This document shows positions 21,778 to 33,672 of a DNA stretch of 64,000 bases, one piece after another. Below the pieces are notes generated by a model, which searched no databases, had not been told where the DNA came from, and was given only the letters and a program-made list of their open reading frames with translations. Position numbers and translations under genes: made by a program. Source of the DNA: Plantago ovata (lineage: Eukaryota > Streptophyta > Magnoliopsida > Lamiales > Plantaginaceae); the NCBI GenBank assembly GCA_028274465.1, contig CM051455.1, forward strand, positions 104,592,942-104,656,941, given 5' to 3'. The first letter of the stretch is position 1; each line of letters begins with the position of its first letter.

Positions 21778-23047
21778 TGATGAACGGAGATTTTTCAGGT
21801 CTCGATTCAGCAAATAATATTTGTTATTTAGCCAAAGGCAATCCACAACTACAACGAAAACCGTAGTGTAGTAGTAGAATGACTCGAGTGTCGTTCTCTC
21901 AAGACTATAACTAGCTTTATCTATTTAACAAGAGAATATAAAACAGCAGATAGAAAGCAATAGGGGTTTTCAAGCAGATAATGGAGATTGGTGATAGTAT
22001 GGTCCTTCTTAACATAATGGGTCGATAATCATGCATAAATTCCTCGGTCTTGCATAGAGATCTTTGAATCAATCTTGTGCCCTGTTGCAAGTATTAAGCA
22101 CTACGAAGATAATATGGGTCTGACTTGTCAACAACTAACGTCCTATTGTGTTCCGTAATTATTCAACACTACGAAGATAATTGGTCTGATTGGTCGACAA
22201 GTGTCCAAGCGTGCATAATAATCAATACAACATACGAGAATTTTGGTTGCAACTGATCAACGAAATAAAGCAATGACACGGAGTATAATGCGCGATATAG
22301 CCATTAGCATGATTATCTTCCCTCGCTAAGAATTCACATACTACCACCAACGATAAGTTTAGCTACTCATAATAGGCATGCAATCAATAGTAATCATAGA
22401 AGAAACATATTGAAAGAAGAATAAAATAAGTAGATAAAAACTGTAAGATACAAAGTTACCGAAGGTTGTCAATCTCCGGATGATTGCGATCCTACGCGCT
22501 CCAATCTGCTATGAAAAAGTATCCCCTAAGCTATGGAACTCCGAGGACAGGCCCCGGGAAGTTCCTCCCTAAAACTATAGAGAGAGGTGAGAAGTAGGCT
22601 TGGAAGATATGATTTTCGGAGATAAAACTGAGCATTATATATAGGCCCGAAATATGCCCGCGGCGGTTCGCCCCACAGTGCGGCGGTTCGCCCCACAAGT
22701 ATTCGCGGAATTTCCGCGTTTTCGACGCGGTTTTGAATTTCTTCACCTTTTCGGACTCGGTTATGACTTCTAGTAGCCTTCTAATCTCCAGATTCGGCCC
22801 CTAGACTCCAAATCATATCCGGAAACCTTCAGATACTCCAAATAGGCTTCTGGAACACCAATTCCTTGTAGAATTCAATATAAGTGCCCCGAAATCTCCG
22901 AATTTCAACCAAACCTGTAAAATAAAATCTAAAGGGAAACGTGACACTATTATAATAAAAGATACTAAAATATAGCTAAATTAACATAGAGGATAGCTAA
23001 AATAGGTGAAAAAGACTCGAATTAAAGTGTAAAATATACATTCATCA
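21778..23047 (-). mobile_element. 3' LTR of Athila-like element 1 (contig A reading)
   Basis: TGATGAACGG...TTCATCA, about 1,270 bp, preceded by the target copy ATTGT (21773-21777). Same LTR as 30285-31559, read twice because of the contig overlap. Confidence 0.9.
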
Positions 23048-23616
23048 AACTCCCCAAACCGAACCTTTGCTTGTCCTCAAGCAACTAAGCTAGACTCTAA
23101 TACAAAAAACATGCAAGACTCAAAATGGAGTTTCATGCCAAATAAAATGAACTAATCTACTGAATCTACCAAATAACATATGAACAAAAACCATATAAAT
23201 CAAAGCATGAATATAGGTTGAAGAATACCTCGATTGACTTATACACATCCACATAAGCACTTATGTCAAGACAAGATAGTCTCTCGTAACATTCTCTACC
23301 TGGACCTATTCAGTGACGACGTAATGATGCATGCTAAGATACGAATGGTTGCCCCGTGCCTATGAAACTGAGGACTTACTGCTGTTCCACATGTTAAGAC
23401 TTTCCCTCAAAGAGGTCAAACCAGTACTGGCTCTCATCAACGAAGGAGGGTTTCCTATAAAAGATAACTCTCCCATATTTACCCATCTCTCAAGTAAAGT
23501 CTTAAGCTATTCTCCACTCCCTGAATGGCAGGACGAGGGTGGTCTAGAACAGATGATACTCAAGATAAAAAAAAAATAAAAAATAGAAAAACACGAATAC
23601 GAACAATACGAAAAAT
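23048..23616 (-). mobile_element. Untranslated 3' region of Athila-like element 1 (contig A reading)
   Basis: Begins with the polypurine tract (minus GGTTTGGGGAGT next to the LTR). No gene is supported; the small plus-strand open frame at 23331-23579 is broken by indels in the contig B reading. Ends at the CACTA insertion. Confidence 0.75.
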
Positions 23617-26153
23617 CACTACAAGAAAACAGCTAAATAGCAACCACTTTTAGCAACCGATCGATCGGTGCTAAAATTAGCGACCGATCGATCGGTTGCT
23701 AAAATAGCGACCGATCGGTATTTTAGCGACCGATGGGAGCATTTAGCGACGGATTGGATAATAGCCTAGAGCGGCTGGGACTTTAGCGACGGATGGCTTC
23801 TCCGTCGCTATTTAGCGACGGATGGGACCATCCGTCGCTATATTAGCAACGGATGCCACCATCCGTCGCAATTATTCAAGGTTTTTTAATATTTTTTTGG
23901 CCGGTCAATGCAGTAGCAACGGATGACTCCATCCGTCGCTAATATATATTTTAAAAAAAAAATAAACAAGCTCAGCGGACGGATAGTTATCCGTCGCTAA
24001 TAGAGCGACCGATCGCTATTAGCGACGGATAACCATCCGTTGCTGAGCTTGATAACATTGTCTTCTCCACCTGCTCAGCGACAGAACACACACAAACCGA
24101 TTCAACGCGGCTCCATTTTCTCCCCCTATTTTCGTTTTTCACCATTTCAATCAATATTATAGTCATTTCGAAGCTCTTCCATCAAGGAACAAGTGTAGCT
24201 ATTCAATTGCGTGATTATTTCCCCATTTCTTCCGCAATCAAAGGTATATATTTCGAACCTAACTTGTCTAAATTTTAGTATCTTCATTTTTTTTTCAATT
24301 CATTGAATTGTATGCATTCTACTAGTATCTATCATGTTGTGTAGCTCAAATAGGGGGGGATGAACAAGTTTTAGTTGGTGAATTGATAGATTTGGTATGA
24401 ATTGGGTATTTTATAGTTTAGTTCGATTATGTTTGAGATTGAATTGGGTTTGATTATCTTTAGGATTTCAATCGGGTTCAATTATGTTTGGATTATCTAC
24501 GTAGATAGTTTGTTCAATTAGTGTAGTTTGTTTGGGATATACTAATTAGATTTGAAAATTGCATAAGTATAATTATAATGGAAATATGAGTATTATAGTG
24601 TTTGTAATTAGTTATTATAATGAAAATTGTATAAATATAATGAAAATATAGATAAATATAGGTAATTATAGTGTATTGCAAGTTTTTATATAATGAAAAT
24701 TCCATAAGTATAATGGAAATAGAAAGATAAATATAGTTAATTATAGTGTATTGGTAGTTGTTACTATAATGCAAATTGCATAATTATAATGAAAAATATA
24801 TGTAATTATAGTGTATTGTAATTAGTTATTATTATGAAAATTGTACAAGTATAATGGAAATATAGATAAATATAGGTAATTATTGTTTAAAAAAAGTGTA
24901 AGTATGAAGGAAATAACTCATTGATAAATTAAAGTTAGAAGATAATATGAGTATTTTTATTTCTAATGTAGAAATATTGGAGTATATATAATGCAATGTA
25001 AAAAATTGATAACTAAAATGAGTACTTGGTGAAAAAACAACGTGACCCCCGATGTCTAGTGTCGTTCCTTGCTATATCTCTGATTGTACCTGTTTTATAT
25101 TCAATTGTGTATGTACTAACACGGATCTTTGTATTCAGATGCCACGACCCAGGAGGCCACGATACATGACCCCGCAGTCCCAGAGTGATTATACCGACGG
25201 ATCGGAGACCGATCAGGGCTCCCCTACTGTTTTGGGACTCCACCTGGTCGAGCAGGGGATCGACTCCTCATTCCTCCCTCCACGACCCGGGGCCCACGTT
25301 CCAGACGACGGTTTCCCTTTCAAGGCCGGAAGATGGTCTTATGTGGAATGGTCGCCCTGTCCTTTACCCCAATGGAGAGAAGTAAGTATTAGGCATTAAC
25401 TGATTTACGAACTTTTAATATATATATACCGAACTAAACCTTGTCACTATTGACTTACCTGTTCTTCACGGTTGTATGGGGAGCACGCTGCTAAAGTACT
25501 CAGTCGATAATACGGAACAGAATGGTCCCACCGCAAGAGGGTGGCAGCCAGTGGCATTGCATCCCGGACCAAATTAAGGGAGAGCTCTTCGAGGAGCTGA
25601 GGGTGAGTTAATATATTGCATGTTTAAATACCATGTTTTACATTCCGTTCGACCGCTATGCATGCGAGGGTAGGCGCGCCTCTTATATGTCGGACCGCAT
25701 ATTATGTATGAGTAGGGGCACACATTATATGCTTGACCGCGTTTAGAACTAGAATGGATAGGCGGCATCCATTCGTGTAGACCGTTCATGCATGATGGGT
25801 AGGCGGCGTCCTTATTTGTTGTAGATGACTGTTAACAACCCGATATACCTGAATAGGTTGTTTTCCCTGTATATATTGATACATGTTAGCTCCCTTGTTA
25901 TTACTTGCATGTTTTTAAGTATTCACCAACGTATGTGTTTCGATGTTTATTTGTAATTGTGTAAAAGAATTTTCCTTCCGAAGCATTACTGATGGATCTC
26001 TGGTGGAGCTTCAACTTTCATCGGTCTGTGCCTTTACAAGTGTCTGGTTTCATAGCCAAAAAGAAAAATGTGGAAGAAGGACCGTTCCACGTACCATTGA
26101 TTGGCCCGGGAGCTGCAAATTTGTGAGGTGGAAGGTGTATTGGGTTGAGCGAG
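23617..26153 (+). mobile_element. CACTA element, contig A reading, cut by the gap
   Basis: Starts CACTACAAGAAAACAGC, preceded by AAT, and corresponds to 32132-34703. It contains exons 1 and 2 and most of exon 3 of the CACTA gene (exon 1 at 25139-25381). One-base losses break the frame relative to the intact reading at 33673-35475; they look like uncorrected sequencing errors near a contig end rather than biology. Confidence 0.88.
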
Positions 26154-26253
26154 NNNNNNNNNNNNNNNNNNNNNNNNNNNNNNNNNNNNNNNNNNNNNNN
26201 NNNNNNNNNNNNNNNNNNNNNNNNNNNNNNNNNNNNNNNNNNNNNNNNNNNNN
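26154..26253. other. Assembly gap (100 N)
   Basis: Exactly 100 N, a conventional gap of unknown size between contigs A and B. Since the two sides overlap by 8.4 kb, no sequence is really missing here. Open frames drawn through it are meaningless. Confidence 0.98.
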
Positions 26254-26375
26254 TCTCCTAGAGACATCCTGTCAGCAAACAACGACCAAACTGATCAAGT
26301 GAAAGTGAGTTACAGAAAGCACCTAAGGGATCGAGGTTCAGTGCTGAAGGAAAGAACCTCCAGCTCGATACCACT

Positions 26376-26829
26376 TGTTGGGTCCCTTGTAGACAACAAG
26401 TAAAGACTAGAGGGGGAGGGTTGAATAGTTTCTAGAAAACTCTTTCGTCGCAAACAACTTGCTCATCAGCAAGTCCCTTATTACTTTGTCAGTAATGGGT
26501 TGGCTGGTACTTAACGTTGCAGCAATACTTGTTACTTTTCAGTGACAATTACTGAGTACTTAAATACAGAGTTCGAAGGTTTGTACAATAAGTGTTTAAA
26601 TCAGAGAGCAAAGTTCAGCAAGAGATAAACAGATCAAAACACAGTAACTTGCTAAGATAACTGCAGGAATGTAAAACAACACAACACTTTATATTGGTAC
26701 TCGTGAGGGTGGCCGTAATCCTCCAACTAATCAACTTTGTCCTTTCTAGGATGGAATTCACTATAATAGATATGAGGTTCCTCCTTACAAAGCCTAATCA
26801 CTAATAATTCTCAGAAACCAAAGCATATA
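26376..26829 (-). mobile_element. Left part of the type-B LTR (contig B reading)
   Basis: Error-rich second reading of 17855-18306, next to a damaged copy of the PBS (GCTCGATACCA, one base missing). Same locus, not an extra LTR. Confidence 0.8.
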
Positions 26830-28388
26830 TGTGGTCCCTTTAAACAACAAGTAAAAGACTAGAGGGGGCGGGGGAATAGTCCTTCTTTCAACTTTCGTCG
26901 TTTAAAAACTGTCTCAGCAAGGGCTTATTACTTTTCAGTAATGGTTTGCCGATACTTAACTTTCTGCAGAAAGCACTAGTTACGTTTTGGAACGAGTTTT
27001 ACTGATACTTAAAATCAGAGAGCGGAAGTCTTTGTACAATAATGCTTTGTCAGTAAGTGATAGTTTTCAGCAATTGAACAGAGTGACAGTGTACAGATAT
27101 ATATGCTTCGCTGAAAACTAATGCAGTAAGTAAATCACACAAACACTTTTATAGTGGTATCTGAGAGTGGCGTAATCTCTCACTAATCCACTTTGTCCTT
27201 TCTAGGACTGAATCCACTAAGATAAGTTTGAGGTTCCTTACAACATCTATCTAGAGCGACTCAACAGAAACCAAAGCACACTTGCTTCGTTTACAACCTA
27301 ACTACAGAATGAAACTTGTTCTCCACCAAACTCGGACTTATATCAGCAACACTATGCTCGATTAAGTTTCCCCTGAATTTCACCCTGAAATGGGTTTTTC
27401 ATTTAGAGAGGTTGGGATAGATAACTTGATTATAACTTATTCAGCTACAACAAGTATCTAAGAAACAAAACTTTGAATACTTTGCAGTAAACAAGTTGAT
27501 TGTTTCTGGTGTCAAGACTTGTTCTTGTTTGAAAGAAAGAATACCTAACTAATTTCTTAGCCGTGTATGTTCTACTTCTTCACAAGTAGCTTTTTCAAGC
27601 TTTAAGTCTTGGAACGGATCAATGGCAGTAAAGAGTATTGAAGGGTATGTGAGTTTAAGCACAAGTGAGAGTTTGATCACGTTGTTGACACACTTCAACT
27701 CTTTGCCGGATGACTTCTATTTATAGTGAATCAAGGGAGCCGTTTGAATTTCAAATTCAAAGGTTTTGTTCCTTAAGATGTCACTATCTTGCTTTTGTAC
27801 TTTCAGCAGCTTCCTTTATTTGTCTTCTAGTCTTCATGTTCTTCGCGTGCCTACTTTGCATTTAATGTTCATTTGAATGGAATTCAAATATGAACGTTGG
27901 AGCGCAAATGCAATTACTTTCAGCAAGGAGGCCACATATGTTTTTCAGCAAGTGGTCAGTCTTAGTTTCAACAAGCACAACCTACTATGTCGTATAGATT
28001 TTCACTTATGCAAGCTGTTGCTGAAGTTTCCACACTTTCTGAGCAACATGTGTCTTTGTAGATACCATCTTTAGAAATCTTCTTTAGTCTCCAGTCTTCG
28101 AATTCTTCAAGTTTCTGAACGGTTCTAATGCTTCAATAGTTTGTTTGTGTAAACAAAGTACATCATCAGCAAATGCTTCAATATGTTGTTTTTCTTTTCA
28201 GAAAACAAGATACATCATAAGCGAATTAAAACACCTATCTAGCACCTACACTAAGTCTTCAGTAAACGTTCTTCTTTTACAATGTCCTTTAAAATTCTAA
28301 ATTCCTATGGATCTTAAGAGTACTAGTTACTGGACTTTCCTTAATTTAGCATGGTTAATTGCTCATCAAAATTACAAGTTTCCTAACA
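26830..28388 (-). mobile_element. 3' LTR of the large Copia element (contig B reading)
   Basis: Second reading of 18307-19876. It ends TTTCCTAACA and is followed by the polypurine tract (minus AAAAAGGGGGAAATT). Early indels reflect the contig end. Confidence 0.9.
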
Positions 28389-28612
28389 AATTTCCCCCTT
28401 TTTGATGTTAGCAATCCATGACTAAATTAATTGTTACCCTTTTAGAGGTTTCTGATGTTGAATAAATCAGTTGATTAATGCAAGCATACTTGAATAATAA
28501 AACAGTAAGCTTCAGTAGATTGCATAATAAAAACCAATAAGAGTCAAAAGCTTTATTGCTGATAGTTATCTTTCGGTAAGTTTACAAGAAAGTTCGGCGA
28601 TAACTACACAAA

Positions 28613-30284
28613 TCAGCAAACAAAACAAACAAAGCTTTTACAAGGGACTTGAGCTATTCCAGCAGAAGATTTCCTCAGAATCTCCCTTACCTTTTCTCAA
28701 CAAGCGCAGAAAATTCAACACAGTCCTTTTCGTAATCTTTAAGTAGCTTACGGACTTCGAGCTGAATGATCCTTGCGTTCTTGCAGGCGGTATAATGATG
28801 GTTTTCACCATTCATTTCTTTGTAGTGCAACACCCACAAGTTCATGCCCCAATTGCTGGCATGGAGAAGTTGTGTATTTGAAATTCCCTTGTTAGCATGA
28901 ATCTCCTTAACCAGAGAAGATCTTCTTCTTGATCCTTGGCAGTGAGATAGAAATACTCATCAGGAATCAAGCCATATTTCTTCTTTGACTTCTTGGTTAA
29001 GGGTCAGAATAGTAAGCAACATCAATTGTTTGATTAAATTGAGCTCTTGCTTCATTTGCTTGCAAATAGATGTTCTTCTTACCAAGACTTCCAGATTCAA
29101 CCATCTTGCAGCAATGTTTCTTGGGTAGGGAGGAGGATCCCTTTCGTTTCTTTTCATCTTTAATTCAATCCAAGTGTACATTTGATTCAGTACAGCAGTT
29201 GGAAAGAAATCATTTGCCAATACATCTTCCAGCTTTAAGATCCAACAACCATGAACATTTCTGATCACATTTTGAGTTGTTTCCTCATTGTTGGTCTTTG
29301 TATAATCAAGTCGGAGCCAACGGCAATGCTGGCTAGCCCCTTTTCTTCCTGTCTTTGCCTTCTTCTTCTTGACTTTGCATTTTCTTGATCTCTTGCTGAA
29401 GATCTTGAGTCAGAAGAGAAATGTTTTGAATGGCCAGACAGAGTTAGGGTTGTGATTGGTCTAGCTCATATTGCTTGAGATATTGTTTGATTGTCATCAT
29501 CATCATCATCTTCATTCAGATCTTGATGACTTTCAGTATGACAGTATTCATGAGTTTCAGCAGATGGTCTTCTCCTTTTCGGATTTGCTGAATTTAATCC
29601 AGAATCTGTTTCAGCTTGTCTTTTAGAACTTTGCTGTCTTTCAGCAAGCGGTTCTATAGTCAATGGCGCTTCAGCAGGGGTTTTCTTTCTTGCAGATTTT
29701 CTTTGTTTATCTTCCCCCTTAGACATGGATTGCATCATTGGTGTAATGTGCAGAGAGAAAAACTCATTGCAATTTTCAGCAAGAGTACTTAGGCTATTGT
29801 ACTTAAGAATAATTGCTTGCTGATCAGCGGTCAGCTTGGACAATTCTTGTTTTATACTCACCAAGTTCTCCTCATGTCTGCGCTCATTTTCGACTTTTTC
29901 TTCAATGAAAGTCTGAGCCTTTTTCAATGCAGTCTTTGCCAGTTTGAGTGCTTGACTGACATCATCTTCATAGCTTTTATGATGTAGACTTATGTCTTTC
30001 TGAGCTATGGTAAGAGAAGTAGTGCGTTTCAGCACAGTAGCCAGTATTTTGCCTATGTCAAGCGGACTCTCAGCAAGCAGTGCATCGTCCTCTTCTTTGC
30101 AGGCTTTGTGGACTTCCATTAGTGCCTTAATTGTTGGAGTAAAATCCTCCACACTAGGGAACGACACTAAAGAAGGAGTTACGGAATGAACTTTGATCTC
30201 AGTAGTGAATTGATCATCTTTGGTCAGCAAATGGCATCTTATATCATCTCCTACATCATTTTCATCATCAAGAGGAGGAATTGT
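28613..30284 (-). pseudogene. C-terminal part of the third Copia ORF (contig B reading)
   Basis: Continuation, after the Athila-like insertion, of the frame that ends at 43064. The target duplication ATTGT (30280-30284 and 43064-43068) shows that the two coding halves were one before the insertion. Architecture is as described for 20102-21777: conserved TPSLVSFPSVEDFTP block, coiled-coil region, DDDDDDD acidic run, and C-terminal IPDEYFYL block. It is broken by one TGA and frameshifts; at about 28690 this reading lacks two bases present in contig A. I assign no function. Confidence 0.78.
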
Positions 30285-31559
30285 TGATGAACGGAGATTT
30301 TTCAGGTCTCGATTCAGCAAATAATATTTGTTATTTAGCCAAAGGCAATCCACAACTACAACGAAAACCGTAGTGTAGTAGTAGAATGACTCGAGTGTCG
30401 TTCTCTCAAGACTATAACTAGCTTTATCTATTTAACAAGAGAATATAAAACAGCAGATAGAAAGCAATAGGGGTTTTCAAGCAGATAATGGAGATTGGTG
30501 ATAGTATGGTCCTTCTTAACATAATGGGTCGATAATCATGCATAAATTCCTCGGTCTTGCATAGAGATCTTTGAATCAATCTTGTGCCCTGTTGCAAGTA
30601 TTAAGCACTACGAAGATAATATGGGTCTGACTTGTCAACAACTAACGTCCTATTGTGTTCCGTAATTATTCAACACTACGAAGATAATTGGTCTGATTGG
30701 TCGACAAGTGTCCAAGCGTGCATAATAATCAATACAACATACGAGAATTTTGGTTGCAACTGATCAACGAAATAAAGCAATGACACGGAGTATAATGCGC
30801 GATATAGCCATTAGCATGATTATCTTCCCTCGCTAAGAATTCACATACTACCACCAACGATAAGTTTAGCTACTCATAATAGGCATGCAATCAATAGTAA
30901 TCATAGAAGAAAACATATTGAAAGAAGAATAAAATAAGTAGATAAAAACTGTAAGATACAAAGTTACCGAAGGTTGTCAATCTCCGGATGATTGCGATCC
31001 TACGCGCTCCAATCTGCTATGAAAAAGTATCCCCTAAGCTATGGAACTCCGAGGACAGGCCCCGGGAAGTTCCTCCCTAAAACTATAGAGAGAGGTGAGA
31101 AAGTAGGCTTGGAAAGATATGATTTTCGGAGATAAAACTGAGCATTATATATAGGCCCGAAATATGCCCGCGGCGGTTCGCCCCACAGTGCGGCGGTTCG
31201 CCCCACAAGTATTTCGCGGAATTTCCGCGTTTTCGACGCGGTTTTGAATTTCTTCACCTTTTCGGACTCGGTTTATGACTTCTAGTAGCCTTCTAATCTC
31301 CAGATTCGGCCCCTAGACTCCAAATCATATCCGGAAACCTTCAGATACTCCAATAGGCTTCTGGAACACCAATTCCTTGTAGAATTCAATATAAGTGCCC
31401 CGAAATCTCCGAATTTCAACCAAAACCTGTAAAATAAAATCTAAAGGGAAACGTGACACTATTATAATAAAAGATACTAAAATATAGCTAAATTAACATA
31501 GAGGATAGCTAAAATAGGTGAAAAAGACTCGAATTAAAGTGTAAAATATACATTCATCA
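30285..31559 (-). mobile_element. 3' LTR of Athila-like element 1
   Basis: 1,275 bp. On the minus strand a TATA box (TATATATAATG, near 31146-31156) lies downstream of two direct copies of a GTGGGGCGAACCGCC word (about 31171-31208). The same arrangement is in the 5' LTR and, more diverged, in the LTR at 52315. Bounded by ATTGT (30280-30284) and the polypurine tract. Confidence 0.92.
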
Positions 31560-32131
31560 AACTCCCCAAACCGAACCTTTGCTTGTCCTCAAGCAACTAA
31601 GCTAGACTCTAATACAAAAAACATGCAAGACTCAAAATGGAGTTTCATGCCAAATAAAATGAACTAATCTACTGAATCTACCAAATAACATATGAACAAA
31701 ACCATATAAATCAAAGCATGAATATAGGTTGAAGAATACCTCGATTGACTTATACACATCCACATAAGCACTTATGTCAAGACAAGATAGTCTCTCGTAA
31801 CATTCTCTACCTGGACCTATTCAGTGACGACGTAATGATGCATGCTAAGATACGAATGGTTGCCCCGTGCCTATGAAACTGAGGACTTACTGCTGTTCCA
31901 CCATGTTAAGACTTTCCCTCAAAAGAGGTCAAACCAGTACTGGCTCTCATCAAACGAAGGAGGGTTTCCTATAAAAGATAACTCTCCCATATTTTACCCA
32001 TCTCTCAAGTAAAGTCTTAAGCTATTCTCCACTCCCTGAATGGCAGGACGAGGGTGGTCTAGAACAGATGATACTCAAGATAAAAAAAAAATAAAAAATA
32101 GAAAAACACGAATACGAACAATACGAAAAAT
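31560..32131 (-). mobile_element. Polypurine tract and 3' untranslated region of Athila-like element 1
   Basis: Minus GGTTTGGGGAGT next to the 3' LTR is the polypurine tract. The rest is non-coding and continues at 36145 beyond the CACTA insertion. A reverse-orientation relative without the insertion occupies about 63.3-64.0 kb. Confidence 0.8.
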
Positions 32132-32570
32132 CACTACAAGAAAACAGCTAAATAGCAACCACTTTTAGCAACCGATCGATCGGTTGCTAAAATTAGCGAC
32201 CGATCGATCGGTTGCTAAAATTAGCGACCGATCGGTATTTTAGCGACCGATGGGAGCATTTAGCGACGGATTGGATAAATAGCCTTAGAGCGGCTGGGAC
32301 TTTAGCGACGGATGGCTTCTCCGTCGCTATTTAGCGACGGATGGGACCATCCGTCGCTATATTAGCAACGGATGCCACCATCCGTCGCAATTATTCAAGG
32401 TTTTTTAATATTTTTTTTGGCCGGTCAATGCAGTAGCAACGGATGACTCCATCCGTCGCTAATATATATTTTAAAAAAAAATAAACAAGCTCAGCGACGG
32501 ATAGTTATCCGTCGCTAATAGAGCGACCGATCGCTATATTAGCGACGGATAACCATCCGTTGCTGAGCTT
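32132..32570. repeat. CACTA 5' subterminal repeat array
   Basis: More than a dozen AGCGAC(G/C)GAT-type words in both orientations, many paired as short hairpins (for example GCGACGGATGGGACCATCCG). In En/Spm such subterminal motifs are binding sites of the accessory TNPA protein; the same role is inferred here. Confidence 0.8.
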
Positions 32571-33672
32571 GATAACATTGTCTTCTCCACCTGCTCAGCG
32601 ACAGAACACACACAAACCGATTCAACGCGGCTCCATTTTCTCCTCCCCTATTTTCTTCGTTTCTTCACCATTTCAATCAATATTATAGTCATTTCGAAGC
32701 TCTTCCATCAAGGAACAAGTGTAGCTATTCAATTGCGTGATTATTTCCCCATTTCTTCCGCAATCAAAGGTATATATTTCGAACCTAACTTGTCTAAATT
32801 TTAGTATTCTTCATTTTTTTTTCAATTCATTGAATTGTATGCATTCTACTAGTATCTATCATGTTGTGTAGCTCAAATTAGGGGGGATGAACAAGTTTTA
32901 GTTGGTGAATTGATAGATTTGGTATGAATTGGGTATTTTATAGTTAGTTCGATTATGTTTGAGATTTGAATTGGGTTTGATTATCTTTAGGATTTCAATC
33001 GGGTTCAATTATGTTTGGGATTATCTACGTAGATAGTTTTGTTCAATTAGTGTAGTTTGTTTGGGATATACTAATTAGATTTGAAAATTGCATAAGTATA
33101 ATTATAATGGAAATATGAGTAATTATAGTGTATTGTAATTAGTTATTATAATGAAAATTGTATAAATATAATGAAATATAGATAAATATAGGTAATTATA
33201 GTGTATTGCAAGTTTTTATTATAATGAAAATTCCATAAGTATAATGGAAATAGAAAGATAAATATAGTTAATTATAGTGTATTGGTAGTTGTTACTATAA
33301 TGCAAATTGCATAATTATAATGAAAAATATATGTAATTATAGTGTATTGTAATTAGTTATTATTATGAAAATTGTACAAGTATAATGGAAATATAGATAA
33401 ATATAGGTAATTATTGTTTAAAAAAAGTGTAAGTATGAAGGAAATAACTCATTGATAAATTAAAGTTAGAAGATAATATGAGTATTTTTATTTCTAATGT
33501 AGAAATATTGGGAGTATATATAATGCAATGTAAAAAATTGATAACTAAAATGAGTACTTGGTGAAAAACAACGTGACCACCCGAATGTCTAGTGTCGTTC
33601 CTTGCTATATCTCTGATTGTACATGTTTTATATTCAATTGTGTATGTACTAACACGGATCTTTGTATTGCAG

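Larger units (their letters stand above)
17729..26153. other. Assembly overlap, contig A reading
   Basis: This 8.4-kb end of contig A is the same DNA as 26254-34703. It starts where contig B starts (TCTCCTAGAGACATCC) and ends where contig A stops (GTGTATTGGGTTGA...GCGAG, near 34703 in the other reading). Differences are mostly one-base indels, concentrated in the last 2.5 kb here and the first 1.3 kb of contig B, as in poorly polished contig ends. Features in this interval should not be counted separately from those in 26254-34703. Confidence 0.93.

Noticed and set aside
23331-23579. 82-codon plus-strand frame in the Athila 3' region
   Set aside because: It is broken in the second reading of the same DNA (31845-32095) and is not conserved in the reverse-orientation relative near 63.8 kb.
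25943-26302. Open frames on both strands across the first N gap
   Set aside because: They join CACTA exon sequence with Copia gag sequence through N at an artificial contig joint.
32132-32570. Regularly repeated GCGACGGAT words as a CRISPR-like array
   Set aside because: The words are in both orientations with irregular spacing inside CACTA ends of a plant genome.
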